From Henriciella algicola (lineage in GTDB: Bacteria > Pseudomonadota > Alphaproteobacteria > Caulobacterales > Hyphomonadaceae): a stretch of DNA of 64,000 nt. This document shows, in pieces, positions 43,451 to 51,497 of the stretch. Below the pieces are notes generated by a model. It was not told the origin of the DNA and made no database searches. It saw only the letters and a program-made list of their open reading frames with translations. Location: contig NZ_QWGA01000003.1 of assembly GCF_003576245.1 (NCBI RefSeq), positions 310,001-374,000 of the forward strand, read 5' to 3'. Made by a program: the position numbers and the translations under genes. Numbering within the stretch: the first letter of the stretch is position 1; every line of letters starts with the position of its first letter.

Positions 43451-43587
43451 ACCGGCTGCTGGGAGTGTGAGCAGTCCGTATGCATCATCTGCACACCGGC
43501 CCTGCGTACGAAGCGTTTCGCCTCTGGATTTTTTAAAGCGGATAGACTAAGGAAGCCCTTGGTAGAGTATACCGTGTAGAGTGGATC

Positions 43588-43614
43588 AGGGAGACCAATT
43601 TGGTCTCCCTTTTT
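43588..43614 (+). terminator. Orphan intrinsic terminator
   Basis: A stem of up to 11 pairs (AGGGAGACCAA / TTGGTCTCCCT) with a tight loop is followed by five T. Orientation is plus strand, yet the only upstream neighbours on that strand are the antisense side of the TonB receptor, so it may end a small RNA. Confidence 0.75.
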
Positions 43615-43700
43615 CCATTCAGGGCTACAGCCACGCTTTGACGAAGCTGTAACCGTCTGCAACTATCGCCGCGCCGCCCGGCAAATTCTTGCATCACGAA

Positions 43701-44549
43701 ATGGTAGTCGATTTGCCTCAGCCCCCTCGCACAGCGCCTCTGGAAGCCTGGCATCAGTCGGGGCCTACAAAGCTGCGCATTCATATCTGGAATGACGAGG
43801 CACCGGGACGGCCGCTGGTCTTCCTTAATGGCATCGGCTCGCCTCTCGAGCTGATACCGCCTTTCGCCGCCCAATTCGCTGACACCAGGCTGATCGCCAT
43901 TGAAATGCCGGGCAGCGGCCAGACGCCGGAAACCGATATTGTCTATTCACCTATCCTGCTCGCGCGCCTCGTGGTTCAGGCCTGCGCCAAGCTGGGCGCA
44001 AGACGGTTTGACCTGATGGGCTTTTCGCTAGGCGGCGTCCTCGCCCAGCAGGTCGCGCTCCAATACCGCAAGGAAGTCGCCAACCTGATCCTTGCTGCCA
44101 CATGCAGCGGCTTCACGATGCTCACACATGACTGGCGCGAGGCGGGCCTCTTCTCTTCGGCATTCCCCTTTCTGAAACTCTGGACAGAGCTCGAGCGTGA
44201 CCTCGGCAAGCTTCATCACGCGACCAATGCCGCAACCTTCGCGCCGCCGGATGCTATGTCGCGTCAGCTACTCGGCTTCACGGGCTGGTCCAGCCTCGCT
44301 TTCCTGCCCTTTCTCACCGCGCCGACGCTTATCCTTGCCGGCACGCGCGACGGTATCATCGCGCCGTCCAATGCGCTTCAGCTATCAACCTTCATCCCTG
44401 GCTCGAGGCAGGAATGGATCGAAGATGGCGGACATCTCTTCCCCTTCCTGAAACCAGAGCTGACGGCACAAAAAATCCGGCCCTTCCTGGGCCGGACTTC
44501 TGTTGTTCAAACCATGTCCGCTGCTGTTGAAAGCAGCGCCCTGCACTGA
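43701..44549 (+). CDS. Alpha/beta hydrolase, poly(3-hydroxyalkanoate) depolymerase (PhaZ)-like
   Basis: 282 residues from the ATG at 43701; a TTG four codons earlier is possible. The pattern FLNGIGSPLELIPPFAAQFADTRLIAIEMPGSGQT is like PHA depolymerases of the intracellular type. The nucleophile elbow is MGFSLGGVLAQQVALQY. The acid and histidine fit LAGTRDGIIAPSNALQL and EDGGHLFPF. It probably mobilises medium-chain polyester or acts as a related esterase. No phaC gene is nearby. The 3' end contains a minus-strand terminator (44470-44496) serving the convergent gene. Confidence 0.82.
   Translation: MVVDLPQPPRTAPLEAWHQSGPTKLRIHIWNDEAPGRPLVFLNGIGSPLELIPPFAAQFADTRLIAIEMPGSGQTPETDIVYSPILLARLVVQACAKLGARRFDLMGFSLGGVLAQQVALQYRKEVANLILAATCSGFTMLTHDWREAGLFSSAFPFLKLWTELERDLGKLHHATNAATFAPPDAMSRQLLGFTGWSSLAFLPFLTAPTLILAGTRDGIIAPSNALQLSTFIPGSRQEWIEDGGHLFPFLKPELTAQKIRPFLGRTSVVQTMSAAVESSALH
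44470..44496 (-). terminator. Intrinsic terminator of the ClpP paralogue, inside the hydrolase 3' end
   Basis: On the minus strand TCCGGCCC and GGGCCGGA with a 5-base loop are followed by TTTTTT. It is 54 bases past the ClpP-like stop and lies within the convergent hydrolase coding sequence. Confidence 0.85.
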
Positions 44550-45140
44550 TCAGGCAAGGTCCTTGCGGCTGGTAATGATCTTGCCGACGAGGCCATAGGA
44601 AACCGCTTCTTCAGCGCTCATCCAGTGGTCACGGTCCGTGTCAGCCTTGATCTTCTCAAGCGGCTGGCCGGTCGCTTCGGCAAAAATCTTGTTCAGGCGC
44701 TCGCGCATACGCACGATTTCGCGCACCTGAATGTCGATGTCGGACGCCTGGCCACCAAAGCCGCCACGCGGTTCATGAAGCAGGAAGCGGGTGTTCGGCA
44801 ACGAGTAGCGGTTCTCTTTCTTGGCGGCCGAATAGATCAGCGCACCAGCAGAGGCGACCCAGCCGGAGCCGAGGATTTTTACGTCCGCGCTCACGAACTT
44901 GATCATGTCATGGATCATGTCGCCGGATTCGACATGGCCCCCCGGTGAGGAGACGACCAGAAGGATCGGCTTGTCGCTTTCGGAATCAAGCGCGAGGAGG
45001 CGCTCACAAACCCGGCGTGCAAGTTTGTCGTCCACGCCGCCCGTGAGCATGATTGTCCTGGCCTTGAAAAGCGCCTCTTCAAGAAAGGCGTTCGGCTCAG
45101 TTTGCGGTTTCTGTTCGGTCTCATCGTCGAGGCGATACAT
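44550..45140 (-). CDS. ClpP-like ATP-dependent protease proteolytic subunit (paralogue)
   Basis: 196 residues from the ATG at 45140. The Ser-His-Asp triad of ClpP is retained: Ser97 in GSGWVASAGALIYSAA, His122 in RFLLHEPRGGFGG, and the Asp in ADTDRDHWMSAEEAVSYGLVGKI. The canonical first part IPxVIE of ClpP is replaced by an acidic tail (YRLDDETEQKPQTEPNAF). This suggests a second ClpP with its own partner or role. It is not near clpX. The gene abuts the hydrolase stop. Confidence 0.88.
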   Translation of the reverse strand: MYRLDDETEQKPQTEPNAFLEEALFKARTIMLTGGVDDKLARRVCERLLALDSESDKPILLVVSSPGGHVESGDMIHDMIKFVSADVKILGSGWVASAGALIYSAAKKENRYSLPNTRFLLHEPRGGFGGQASDIDIQVREIVRMRERLNKIFAEATGQPLEKIKADTDRDHWMSAEEAVSYGLVGKIITSRKDLA

Positions 45141-45212
45141 GACGTCTCCCGTGCATTCAGTCAGAAGCCATAGGTGAGGCGCGCCAGCGCTATGGTCAAG
45201 CACCTCACTCAC

Positions 45213-47177
45213 CTATTCCGGCGTATGCGTAACGCTGATGCCGAACTGTTCGACCCATGCGTCCATGTCATTGGCCCGGGCCAGTTCTTCGATACGATCC
45301 GGCGTCAGCGGCGATGGCGGATCGAGACGAATATCCAGGCTACCGCCAGACGTCTCGAAATATGCCGCGACGGCCTCGATCCAGTCGACCGCTTGCGGGA
45401 ACTGGTCCTGCACGCGGCCCTTGGCCGATCGGGTCATCACCGCGATGAACTGGCGCAGGTCTTCTGGTGGCATACCCGCCAGCGTTGCGCCCCAGCCTTC
45501 GCTCTCATGCTGCTGGCCGAGCGCATGAAGATAGCCGAACAGCTTGTCATAGCCGCCATCATCAGACTCGTAGAGGCGCGCGCCATTGAAGGTGAAATGC
45601 GTCTCGAACAAATCCTCAAACGCGGAGTCGAGCTCGCCTTCCTCGGCAGCCGCCGCAATCGGATCATATGGCGGCAGTGTGATGCCAAGCCGGGCAATCC
45701 GCTCACCAAAGCCGTCCGACTGGGCCGCAAAGGAAAACTCCGTTTCGCCGCTATCCTTGTTCCAGGTCATTGCGGTCTGAATATTGGCGGGGATTTCGCT
45801 GAAGCCGTGCTCATCGAGCAAGTCGATACCCGCTTCGATATCCGCGCGCACGGCCTGCATCTCCTCATCTTCGCCGGAAGGTACGAAGGTCAGGACCGTC
45901 TCGCCGATCTGGCCCGGATAGACCGCGACGCCTTGCATATCCACGAGGATCTCTTCTGGCAGAAGCCATTCGAACTCGTTCGCAGTGACACTCATTTCGT
46001 CAACGCGGAACATCTCGGCCCCGCCCATCTGATAGGTATAATTGGTCACCACACTCTGGCCGAGGCTGATCAGGTCTCGCTGGTCGAGTCCCGGAAACTC
46101 GCTGCGCGCCAGGAAACCCGCCAGCGTGTCGAGACGGATGCCCTCATAGGACATGTAGTCGGCCGTCAGCAGCTGATCGATGTCCAGCCCGTCTGGATAC
46201 ACCTCTTCGGCTTCAAGCGCCTCGCCGTCGAAGGACATGCCCTGCTGCTGGCGCATCCCTTCATAGTAGATGCCGTCGATGTCGTAGCCGGAAAGGCCTT
46301 CATAGCCATAGAAGTCGAGCGTGTAGGACACGGTCTGACTCACCTCAGGACTGTCGATCTGCATCGTCATGTCCATATTGCGCGCCGATCCGCGCTCAAT
46401 CTCGACGGACCGGCCAACAGCGATCACCTGCTGCGCAAGGCGCAGGGCCTGGAGACCGTCAAAACCTTCTTCCTCGAGCTCACCAGGCTCCATCTCAAGC
46501 ATGTCCGTAAGTTGGGCGTACGTCTCCTCACTCAACGGGACATATTCGAACGGGCGCAGGGTGAGTGGCCCGGTCACCGTGCTCTCAACGGTCATGTCGA
46601 ACTGATTGACGCCAAAGTCGACTTCGCTCGATGCCTCTTCGCCAATCTGGGCTTCCATCACGTCGAAAACCGCTTCCATCGCGCCCGCCGCGCCGAACAG
46701 CGAATAGCCGTCAGCCTCCAGCCGGTCGAAGACCCTGCCGGTTTCGTCGAGGCGCTCACCGTTCAGACGGGCGATCAGCAGGTCATCATCGAACCCCCAG
46801 ACGCGCGCTTCATCCATCGCGACGCCAAAGGCTGGCTCTGTATTGATCGTGACCCGTAAATTATCAAAAGCCGTCGCACCTGTCGTTTCGTCGAAAGACT
46901 GCTCGTCCCAGCTGACGCTCACAAAGTCTGGCAGCAGCCCCTGGATATTGGCAAGGTCCGCCTCGCTGCTGCCCGGGTCGGCATAGGCCTCGGCCTCAAA
47001 CGCTTCGAAGGCAGCGAACTTCTCGCTCCAGCCTGTCGATTCGGACCCGCCGCCTTCAGACGTTTCGGGGCCTGACAGGCCATCGCCCTGCCTTAGCTCC
47101 GGTACGCGCGGAGGATTGTCGCAAGCGGTGAGATAGGTCGACAGGACGAGCGTCGCCCCGAGTGAGATGCGTTTCAT
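45213..47177 (-). CDS. Large acidic lipoprotein of unknown function
   Basis: 654 residues, not recognised. A lipoprotein signal ends in YLTAC (LVLSTYLTACDNPPRVPE). The mature protein is very rich in Asp and Glu (for example LEMEPGELEEEGFDG and EALEAEEVYPDGLDID). Beta-type strands recur, but no catalytic motif is seen. Repeats of a YEG/YDIDG style occur mid-protein. It is probably in the outer membrane or periplasm. Its neighbours are the ClpP paralogue and apt, and it starts 31 bases from the apt stop, which suggests co-transcription with apt. Confidence 0.72.
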   Translation of the reverse strand: MKRISLGATLVLSTYLTACDNPPRVPELRQGDGLSGPETSEGGGSESTGWSEKFAAFEAFEAEAYADPGSSEADLANIQGLLPDFVSVSWDEQSFDETTGATAFDNLRVTINTEPAFGVAMDEARVWGFDDDLLIARLNGERLDETGRVFDRLEADGYSLFGAAGAMEAVFDVMEAQIGEEASSEVDFGVNQFDMTVESTVTGPLTLRPFEYVPLSEETYAQLTDMLEMEPGELEEEGFDGLQALRLAQQVIAVGRSVEIERGSARNMDMTMQIDSPEVSQTVSYTLDFYGYEGLSGYDIDGIYYEGMRQQQGMSFDGEALEAEEVYPDGLDIDQLLTADYMSYEGIRLDTLAGFLARSEFPGLDQRDLISLGQSVVTNYTYQMGGAEMFRVDEMSVTANEFEWLLPEEILVDMQGVAVYPGQIGETVLTFVPSGEDEEMQAVRADIEAGIDLLDEHGFSEIPANIQTAMTWNKDSGETEFSFAAQSDGFGERIARLGITLPPYDPIAAAAEEGELDSAFEDLFETHFTFNGARLYESDDGGYDKLFGYLHALGQQHESEGWGATLAGMPPEDLRQFIAVMTRSAKGRVQDQFPQAVDWIEAVAAYFETSGGSLDIRLDPPSPLTPDRIEELARANDMDAWVEQFGISVTHTPE

Positions 47178-47207
47178 GATCTGGTTGTCCCCCTGAAAAC
47201 GGCCGTG

Positions 47208-47735
47208 TCAGTCTCCGTCGAAAGAGACCAGTGCGTTGACTTCGACCCCCATATTACGCACTCGGCGCGCCCCGCCAAGGTCAGGCAGGTCAACTAGGAA
47301 GACAGCCGAGACAATATCGGCCCGCCCCCGCCGAAGCAGCTTCACGCCAGCCTCCGCTGTGCCCCCTGTGGCGATCAGGTCATCGACCAGCAGCACACGC
47401 TCACCGGGCTCCACGCCGTCCACGTGCATATGCAGCGCATCAGAGCCGTATTCGAGTTCATAGGACTCGCTGAAGGTTCGGTAAGGCAGCTTGCCCGGCT
47501 TGCGCAGGGGCAGGAACCCCGCCTTGAGCCGAAGCGCGATCGCCCCGCCCAGTATGAAGCCACGCGCATCGATCCCGGCAACCTTCGAAATCTCGAACTT
47601 CTCAAACGGGGCGGACAGTCTCTCGACCGCTGCGCCAAACGCCTTCGGATCGGCCATCAGGGTCGATACATCGCGAAACATGATACCCTTGCGAGGGTAG
47701 TCGGGGATGGTCCGGATGGTCGATTTGAAGTCCAT
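47208..47735 (-). CDS. apt: Adenine phosphoribosyltransferase Apt
   Basis: 175 residues, the usual length. Visible are SGIDARGFILGGAIALRLKAGFLPLRKPGKLP-type core and the PRPP-binding motif ERVLLVDDLIATGGTAEAGVKLLRR. The enzyme makes AMP from adenine and PRPP. It belongs with mtnP, whose product releases adenine from methylthioadenosine, 1.9 kb upstream on the same strand. Confidence 0.97.
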   Translation of the reverse strand: MDFKSTIRTIPDYPRKGIMFRDVSTLMADPKAFGAAVERLSAPFEKFEISKVAGIDARGFILGGAIALRLKAGFLPLRKPGKLPYRTFSESYELEYGSDALHMHVDGVEPGERVLLVDDLIATGGTAEAGVKLLRRGRADIVSAVFLVDLPDLGGARRVRNMGVEVNALVSFDGD

Positions 47736-47780
47736 CTCGTCACTTTAGCTGCGTTTAGCGCGGGCCGGGAAGCCCAAATG

Positions 47781-48695
47781 CTAGCGTCTGCGGCGTCGAC
47801 GACGGCTAGGTTGTGCCGCGTCGCCTGCCAACGGCGCAGGCGTCGGCTCTGCAACTGCATTATCCACTACAGGTTCAGCTTCTTGCGAAGCTTCCGCAAC
47901 GTCTTCTTCGGGTTCTGGCGCGGACTGCTCATTTTCTGCGGGCGGCGCCTCAACTTCAGGCTCAGCGGCCTGTTGAGCGGCTTCTTCGGCCATATTTGTC
48001 GGTTCGACGGGGTCTGGCGCGCCGGCGACAAGCTCACCTTTAGGAGCAGTGTTCTCCTTTTTCGGCGTCCCGTAATAATCCTGCGCAGTCATGCGCAGAT
48101 CGCCCGGTTTGAGCGGCATGCGCATACCGCGCAGCTGCCGGATGACCTCATCGCGCAGCGCCATGCCCGGAATGAGCGTTTGCGTAAACCCGAGCGACTT
48201 CATCCAGTCGCGCACCGCAGAGCTACTCGTCGACGGCGCTTTCTCCGGCAGTCCGCCCTTGTGCTGCTCCCAGAGGTAAAGGATTGCGACCGCTTCAACT
48301 GCGCTACGCTTATAGGCATCGACCGCTTCGCCGGACTGGCCCTGCTGGCGGACATTGCTGCGGCTGGCCTCCAGCGCTTGGTACATCGTGTCCAGCCGCT
48401 CGAGGGCGCGCTTGTCCTTCACGGCGGGCTGGGCGAGCAGGCTTTTCAGCTGAGGACGTGCCAGCGGCATGGCGAGATCATCACTGACATCGCCATTCGC
48501 GCTCAGATCCCGAAGCTCAGCCAGCACACGCTGCAGATTGAACCTGAATTCGTGGCCGACCCCGTCCAGCGCCATTTTTAACGCTCGGCCGCTGGCCCGC
48601 ATGTTCTTCCAGACAAACCAGATGATCATCAGCACCACGATGGCTGCAATGCCGCCGCCGATCACCAGCAAAACTTCAAGATTTTCTTCTGTCAT
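47781..48695 (-). CDS. Membrane-anchored protein with acidic linker and Arg-rich tail
   Basis: 304 residues from the ATG at 48695, not recognised. An N-terminal helix (VLLVIGGGIAAIVVLMIIWFVW) anchors it. A soluble helical domain follows (FRFNLQRVLAELRDLSANGDVSDDLAMPLARPQLKSLL, then RDWMKSLGFTQTLIPGMALRDEVIRQLRGM). A Pro/Glu/Ala-rich linker of about 90 residues leads to seven consecutive Arg at the C-terminus. The tail could bind nucleic acid or acidic phospholipid; this is inference. It lies between the lipoprotein hydrolase and apt. Confidence 0.72.
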   Translation of the reverse strand: MTEENLEVLLVIGGGIAAIVVLMIIWFVWKNMRASGRALKMALDGVGHEFRFNLQRVLAELRDLSANGDVSDDLAMPLARPQLKSLLAQPAVKDKRALERLDTMYQALEASRSNVRQQGQSGEAVDAYKRSAVEAVAILYLWEQHKGGLPEKAPSTSSSAVRDWMKSLGFTQTLIPGMALRDEVIRQLRGMRMPLKPGDLRMTAQDYYGTPKKENTAPKGELVAGAPDPVEPTNMAEEAAQQAAEPEVEAPPAENEQSAPEPEEDVAEASQEAEPVVDNAVAEPTPAPLAGDAAQPSRRRRRRR

Positions 48696-48841
48696 TCTAC
48701 TCAACCCCTGCCCCGGTCAGGGTAGGTTAACCCAGTCGGCAGACGGGGTCGAACAGGTTCGCGTCTCAAGTGAATTCGTGACGCCGCTGTCAGGTATTGA
48801 GTTGCCCTTCAGACCGCCTCACACCTGCCGCCAGTGCGGCT

Positions 48842-49600
48842 TCAGGGCAGCCGGTCCAGGAATGAGACGATCCTGTCATGCGCATCGATCGCGGCGTCTT
48901 CATCATAGTCGACAGCAACAAACCCTTCAGAAAACGCGTTTGCCTGCACGCTCTGCCCGCCCCTGAACGCCTTGTAGTCAAAGCCGTGATAGACGCCGGG
49001 ATAAACCACCCAGCGGGCGCCATTCTGCTCGCTCATCGCCCGGATGGCGTCGCATTCCGATAGCGGCGTCAGGCGATCCTCTTCCCCAATGAGGACCAGA
49101 TACTGGATATTGTGCGACAGCGACGCGAACGGGCTGCAGTCTGGATAGAGCGCCGCAATGCGGTCCGCACCGGTCCGATCACCGGCAAGGAAGACACCAG
49201 AGCCGCCAAGTGACCAGCCCACAAGCGACACTGGCAATGTATCGCTGCCGCCTGCCTGCTTGGTGCCTTGCGCTGCGGCCAGCCTTATCGCCTCGGCCAC
49301 ATCCTCAAGACGCGCACCACCATTGCAGGTGTTCCGCATACCATAGGCGCTCTCATAATCAGCGATCACGACATGCTGCCCGCTTTCGGCCAGCCGTCTC
49401 GCAAGGGGCCGCATGGGCTGTGTGTGCGCGCGATCAGATACGCCGCCGCATCCCGGTGCCAGAACGACCACGCTTTCAGCGGGACCGGCCGGGTCGAAGT
49501 GCTCAAAAACGAAATCCTGCGGTGACAGGGTGGCAGGGGGCCGCGTCTCACAAGCTGCCATAAAAAGTAGTGCAAACGTAACGCGAAACCCGGACCTCAT
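48842..49600 (-). CDS. Lipoprotein alpha/beta hydrolase (dienelactone hydrolase-like)
   Basis: 252 residues. A lipoprotein signal ends in LLFMAAC. The nucleophile is in VSLVGWSLGGSGVFLAG, the acid in VLIGEEDRLTPLSECD and the histidine in WVVYPGVYHGFDYKAFRGG, giving a dienelactone-hydrolase-like fold. The oxyanion-hole region VVLAPGCGGVSDRAH is present. It lies seven bases downstream of mtnP and is likely in that operon, although its envelope location makes a shared pathway unlikely. Confidence 0.85.
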   Translation of the reverse strand: MRSGFRVTFALLFMAACETRPPATLSPQDFVFEHFDPAGPAESVVVLAPGCGGVSDRAHTQPMRPLARRLAESGQHVVIADYESAYGMRNTCNGGARLEDVAEAIRLAAAQGTKQAGGSDTLPVSLVGWSLGGSGVFLAGDRTGADRIAALYPDCSPFASLSHNIQYLVLIGEEDRLTPLSECDAIRAMSEQNGARWVVYPGVYHGFDYKAFRGGQSVQANAFSEGFVAVDYDEDAAIDAHDRIVSFLDRLP

Positions 49601-49607
49601 GCGCAGC

Positions 49608-50486
49608 TCATGCCTTCAGCACCCGCCCTGCCACAGCGTCCAGCTTGGCCAGAAGGTTCGGATCACGCGCATCAGGCGCCGTGATGAGCGCATAATCAAG
49701 ACACCTCTCAATGGCCTGCGGCGAGAGCGTACGCGAGACACCCGAAAGCAGCTTCGCCAGCTCAGTCAGCGCCTTCTTCGCCGCGGTCGTGTTCGACTGC
49801 ATGATCTCCAGCACATTCGCGACAGACACCGCCTCGCTCGCATCGCGCCAGCAATCATAGTCGGTCACCATCGCCATCGTCGCATAGGGCAGCTCTGCCT
49901 CCCGGGCGAGCTTTGCTTCCGGCATATTCGTCATGCCGATCACATCGCACTCCCACTGGCGATAAAGATAGCTTTCCGCACGCGAGGAAAACTGCGGGCC
50001 TTCCATGGCAAGATACGTCCCGCTGCGATGAACCGTGACGCCCGCCTTCTCGGCGGCATCACCAGCCAGCTGCGAGAGCCGCTCGCACACTGGGTCAGCC
50101 ATGGAGACATGCGCGACCATGCCCGGCCCGAAAAAGCTCTTCTCCCGCGCGAATGTCCGGTCGATGAACTGGTCCACCATGACGAAGTCACCGGGCGCAT
50201 AGCGCTCACGCAAGGATCCGCAGGCCGAAATCGACAGCACATCGGTGCATCCGGCCCGTTTCAGCGCGTCGATATTGGCGCGGTAAGGCACATGCGTCGG
50301 CGTCAGCCGGTGGCCACGGCCATGGCGCGGCAGGAAGACAAAGCGGACATCGCCGATCCGCCCCGTGGTCAGCTCATCCGACGGCTCGCCCCACGGCGTC
50401 TCGACCCGCATCGTATCGCGGTCCTCAAAGCCCTCCACATCGTAAAGGCCCGAACCGCCAATAACGCCGATCACCCATTCGCTCAT
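49608..50486 (-). CDS. mtnP: 5'-methylthioadenosine phosphorylase MtnP
   Basis: 292 residues from the ATG at 50486; a longer frame reaches 50510 without ribosome site. The purine nucleoside phosphorylase family 2 marks are WVIGVIGGSGLYDVEGFED, VFLPRHGRGHRLTPTHVPYRANI, SACGSLRERYAPGDFVMVDQFIDRT and the NMPEAKLAREAELPYATMAMVTDYDCW motif. It releases adenine and methylthioribose-1-phosphate from methylthioadenosine, a by-product of polyamine synthesis. The adenine is recycled by apt nearby. Confidence 0.95.
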   Translation of the reverse strand: MSEWVIGVIGGSGLYDVEGFEDRDTMRVETPWGEPSDELTTGRIGDVRFVFLPRHGRGHRLTPTHVPYRANIDALKRAGCTDVLSISACGSLRERYAPGDFVMVDQFIDRTFAREKSFFGPGMVAHVSMADPVCERLSQLAGDAAEKAGVTVHRSGTYLAMEGPQFSSRAESYLYRQWECDVIGMTNMPEAKLAREAELPYATMAMVTDYDCWRDASEAVSVANVLEIMQSNTTAAKKALTELAKLLSGVSRTLSPQAIERCLDYALITAPDARDPNLLAKLDAVAGRVLKA

Positions 50487-50597
50487 CGTCAAACTCCTGA
50501 AACTGTCCAAGGCTGAAAGCAGCCTGACCAGCTTAAATCAAGTCTTGTTCGACCCGGCGCGCCGGAACACCTCACCCCCGCTGCGCGTCATAGCAGC

Positions 50598-51398
50598 ATG
50601 AGCGCAATTGATACCTCCCGGCCTGTTTCGGGCCCTCTCGCCCGGATTGGCCTTGGCGCTCGCGCCCTCGTCTATCTTGCCGTCTGCTTCCTGCTTCTGA
50701 AGGCCGCCGCGACCAGCGAAGAGGATGACGGCGCTACCCCCGGTGAAGCCTTCCGGATGATTGAAGCAACAACGGGTGGACGCGTTCTGCTCATCGCACT
50801 CGCCGCTGGTCTCATGCTCTACGCCCTATGGCGTTATCAGCAGGCCGCGCTCGACACCGACAATCAGGGCACAGACGCCAAGGGCATCCTCGCAAGGCTC
50901 GGCATGTTCTCATCGGGCACCAGCTACGCGCTAGTCGGTATCGCCGCCGCAGCAGTTGCATTTGACGCAGATGATGGCGGCGGCGGCGGCAAGACCGAAG
51001 AGACCGCCAAGTGGCTGATGGAACAGCCTTTCGGCCCCTGGATGGTCGGTCTTGCAGGTCTCTGTCTGATTGGCATCGGTATTGCGCAGGTGTGGCGTAC
51101 ACAGTCGAACCAGTGGCAGAAAAGCCTCGATCTCTCCGGTTGGGCTCAGCGGACAAAGCCGGTGATCGAATTCGGTATCGCGGGCCGCGGTGTTCTCTTT
51201 GGCCTGATCGGCCTGTTCCTGCTGTTGGGCGCCTACAATGCCGATCCATCTGACGTCAAAGGTCTCGCAGCGACGCTAGGCTGGATAAGAACACAAGCCT
51301 TTGGTCTGTTCCTCTTCATCGCCGCCAGCGCGGCCATCGGCGCGTATGGGATCTATTCGGGCGTCCAGTCACTGACACACCGCTTCCCGGACGATTAG
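50598..51398 (+). CDS. DUF1206 membrane protein
   Basis: 266 residues with six helices arranged as three DUF1206 repeats: GLGARALVYLAVCFLLLKAA, GMFSSGTSYALVGIAAAAVAFD and GIAGRGVLFGLIGLFLLLGA. Each repeat contributes two helices and a conserved aromatic/Gly opening. The family has no known function. It is divergent from mtnP and convergent with the bc1 operon. Confidence 0.9.
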   Translation: MSAIDTSRPVSGPLARIGLGARALVYLAVCFLLLKAAATSEEDDGATPGEAFRMIEATTGGRVLLIALAAGLMLYALWRYQQAALDTDNQGTDAKGILARLGMFSSGTSYALVGIAAAAVAFDADDGGGGGKTEETAKWLMEQPFGPWMVGLAGLCLIGIGIAQVWRTQSNQWQKSLDLSGWAQRTKPVIEFGIAGRGVLFGLIGLFLLLGAYNADPSDVKGLAATLGWIRTQAFGLFLFIAASAAIGAYGIYSGVQSLTHRFPDD

Positions 51399-51432
51399 GC
51401 GTCAAGTCGCCCAGCTTGACGTTCGCGCAATG

Positions 51433-51463
51433 AAAAAATGCCGCCCCTCTGCAAGGGGCGGCA
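51433..51463 (-). terminator. Intrinsic terminator of the bc1 operon
   Basis: On the minus strand TGCCGCCCCT and AGGGGCGGCA form a 10-base stem followed by six T, about 35 bases past the cytochrome c1 stop. Confidence 0.9.
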
Positions 51464-51497
51464 CATCTTAGTAATCAGCTTGGCAGCGCGTTGCTGC

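Larger units (their letters stand above)
43369..43700. other. Intergenic region of 332 bases between the TonB receptor and the PhaZ-like hydrolase
   Basis: No convincing gene is seen here. It holds two Fur-like boxes near the receptor (43384-43450) and a plus-strand intrinsic terminator (43588-43614) that no annotated plus-strand gene precedes. The stretch 43451-43587 could encode a short RNA or a very small peptide; a plus-strand open frame ending at 43579 has no family resemblance and poor composition. Confidence 0.6.

Noticed and set aside
43307-43579. A plus-strand frame ending just before the orphan terminator
   Set aside because: It starts inside the antisense of the TonB receptor signal peptide and has no family resemblance; a short RNA is likelier than this peptide.
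45174-46859. A 561-codon plus-strand frame opposite the acidic lipoprotein
   Set aside because: Although long, the composition is that of reverse-strand coding; the minus-strand frame has a lipoprotein signal, a plausible start and an orderly operon position.
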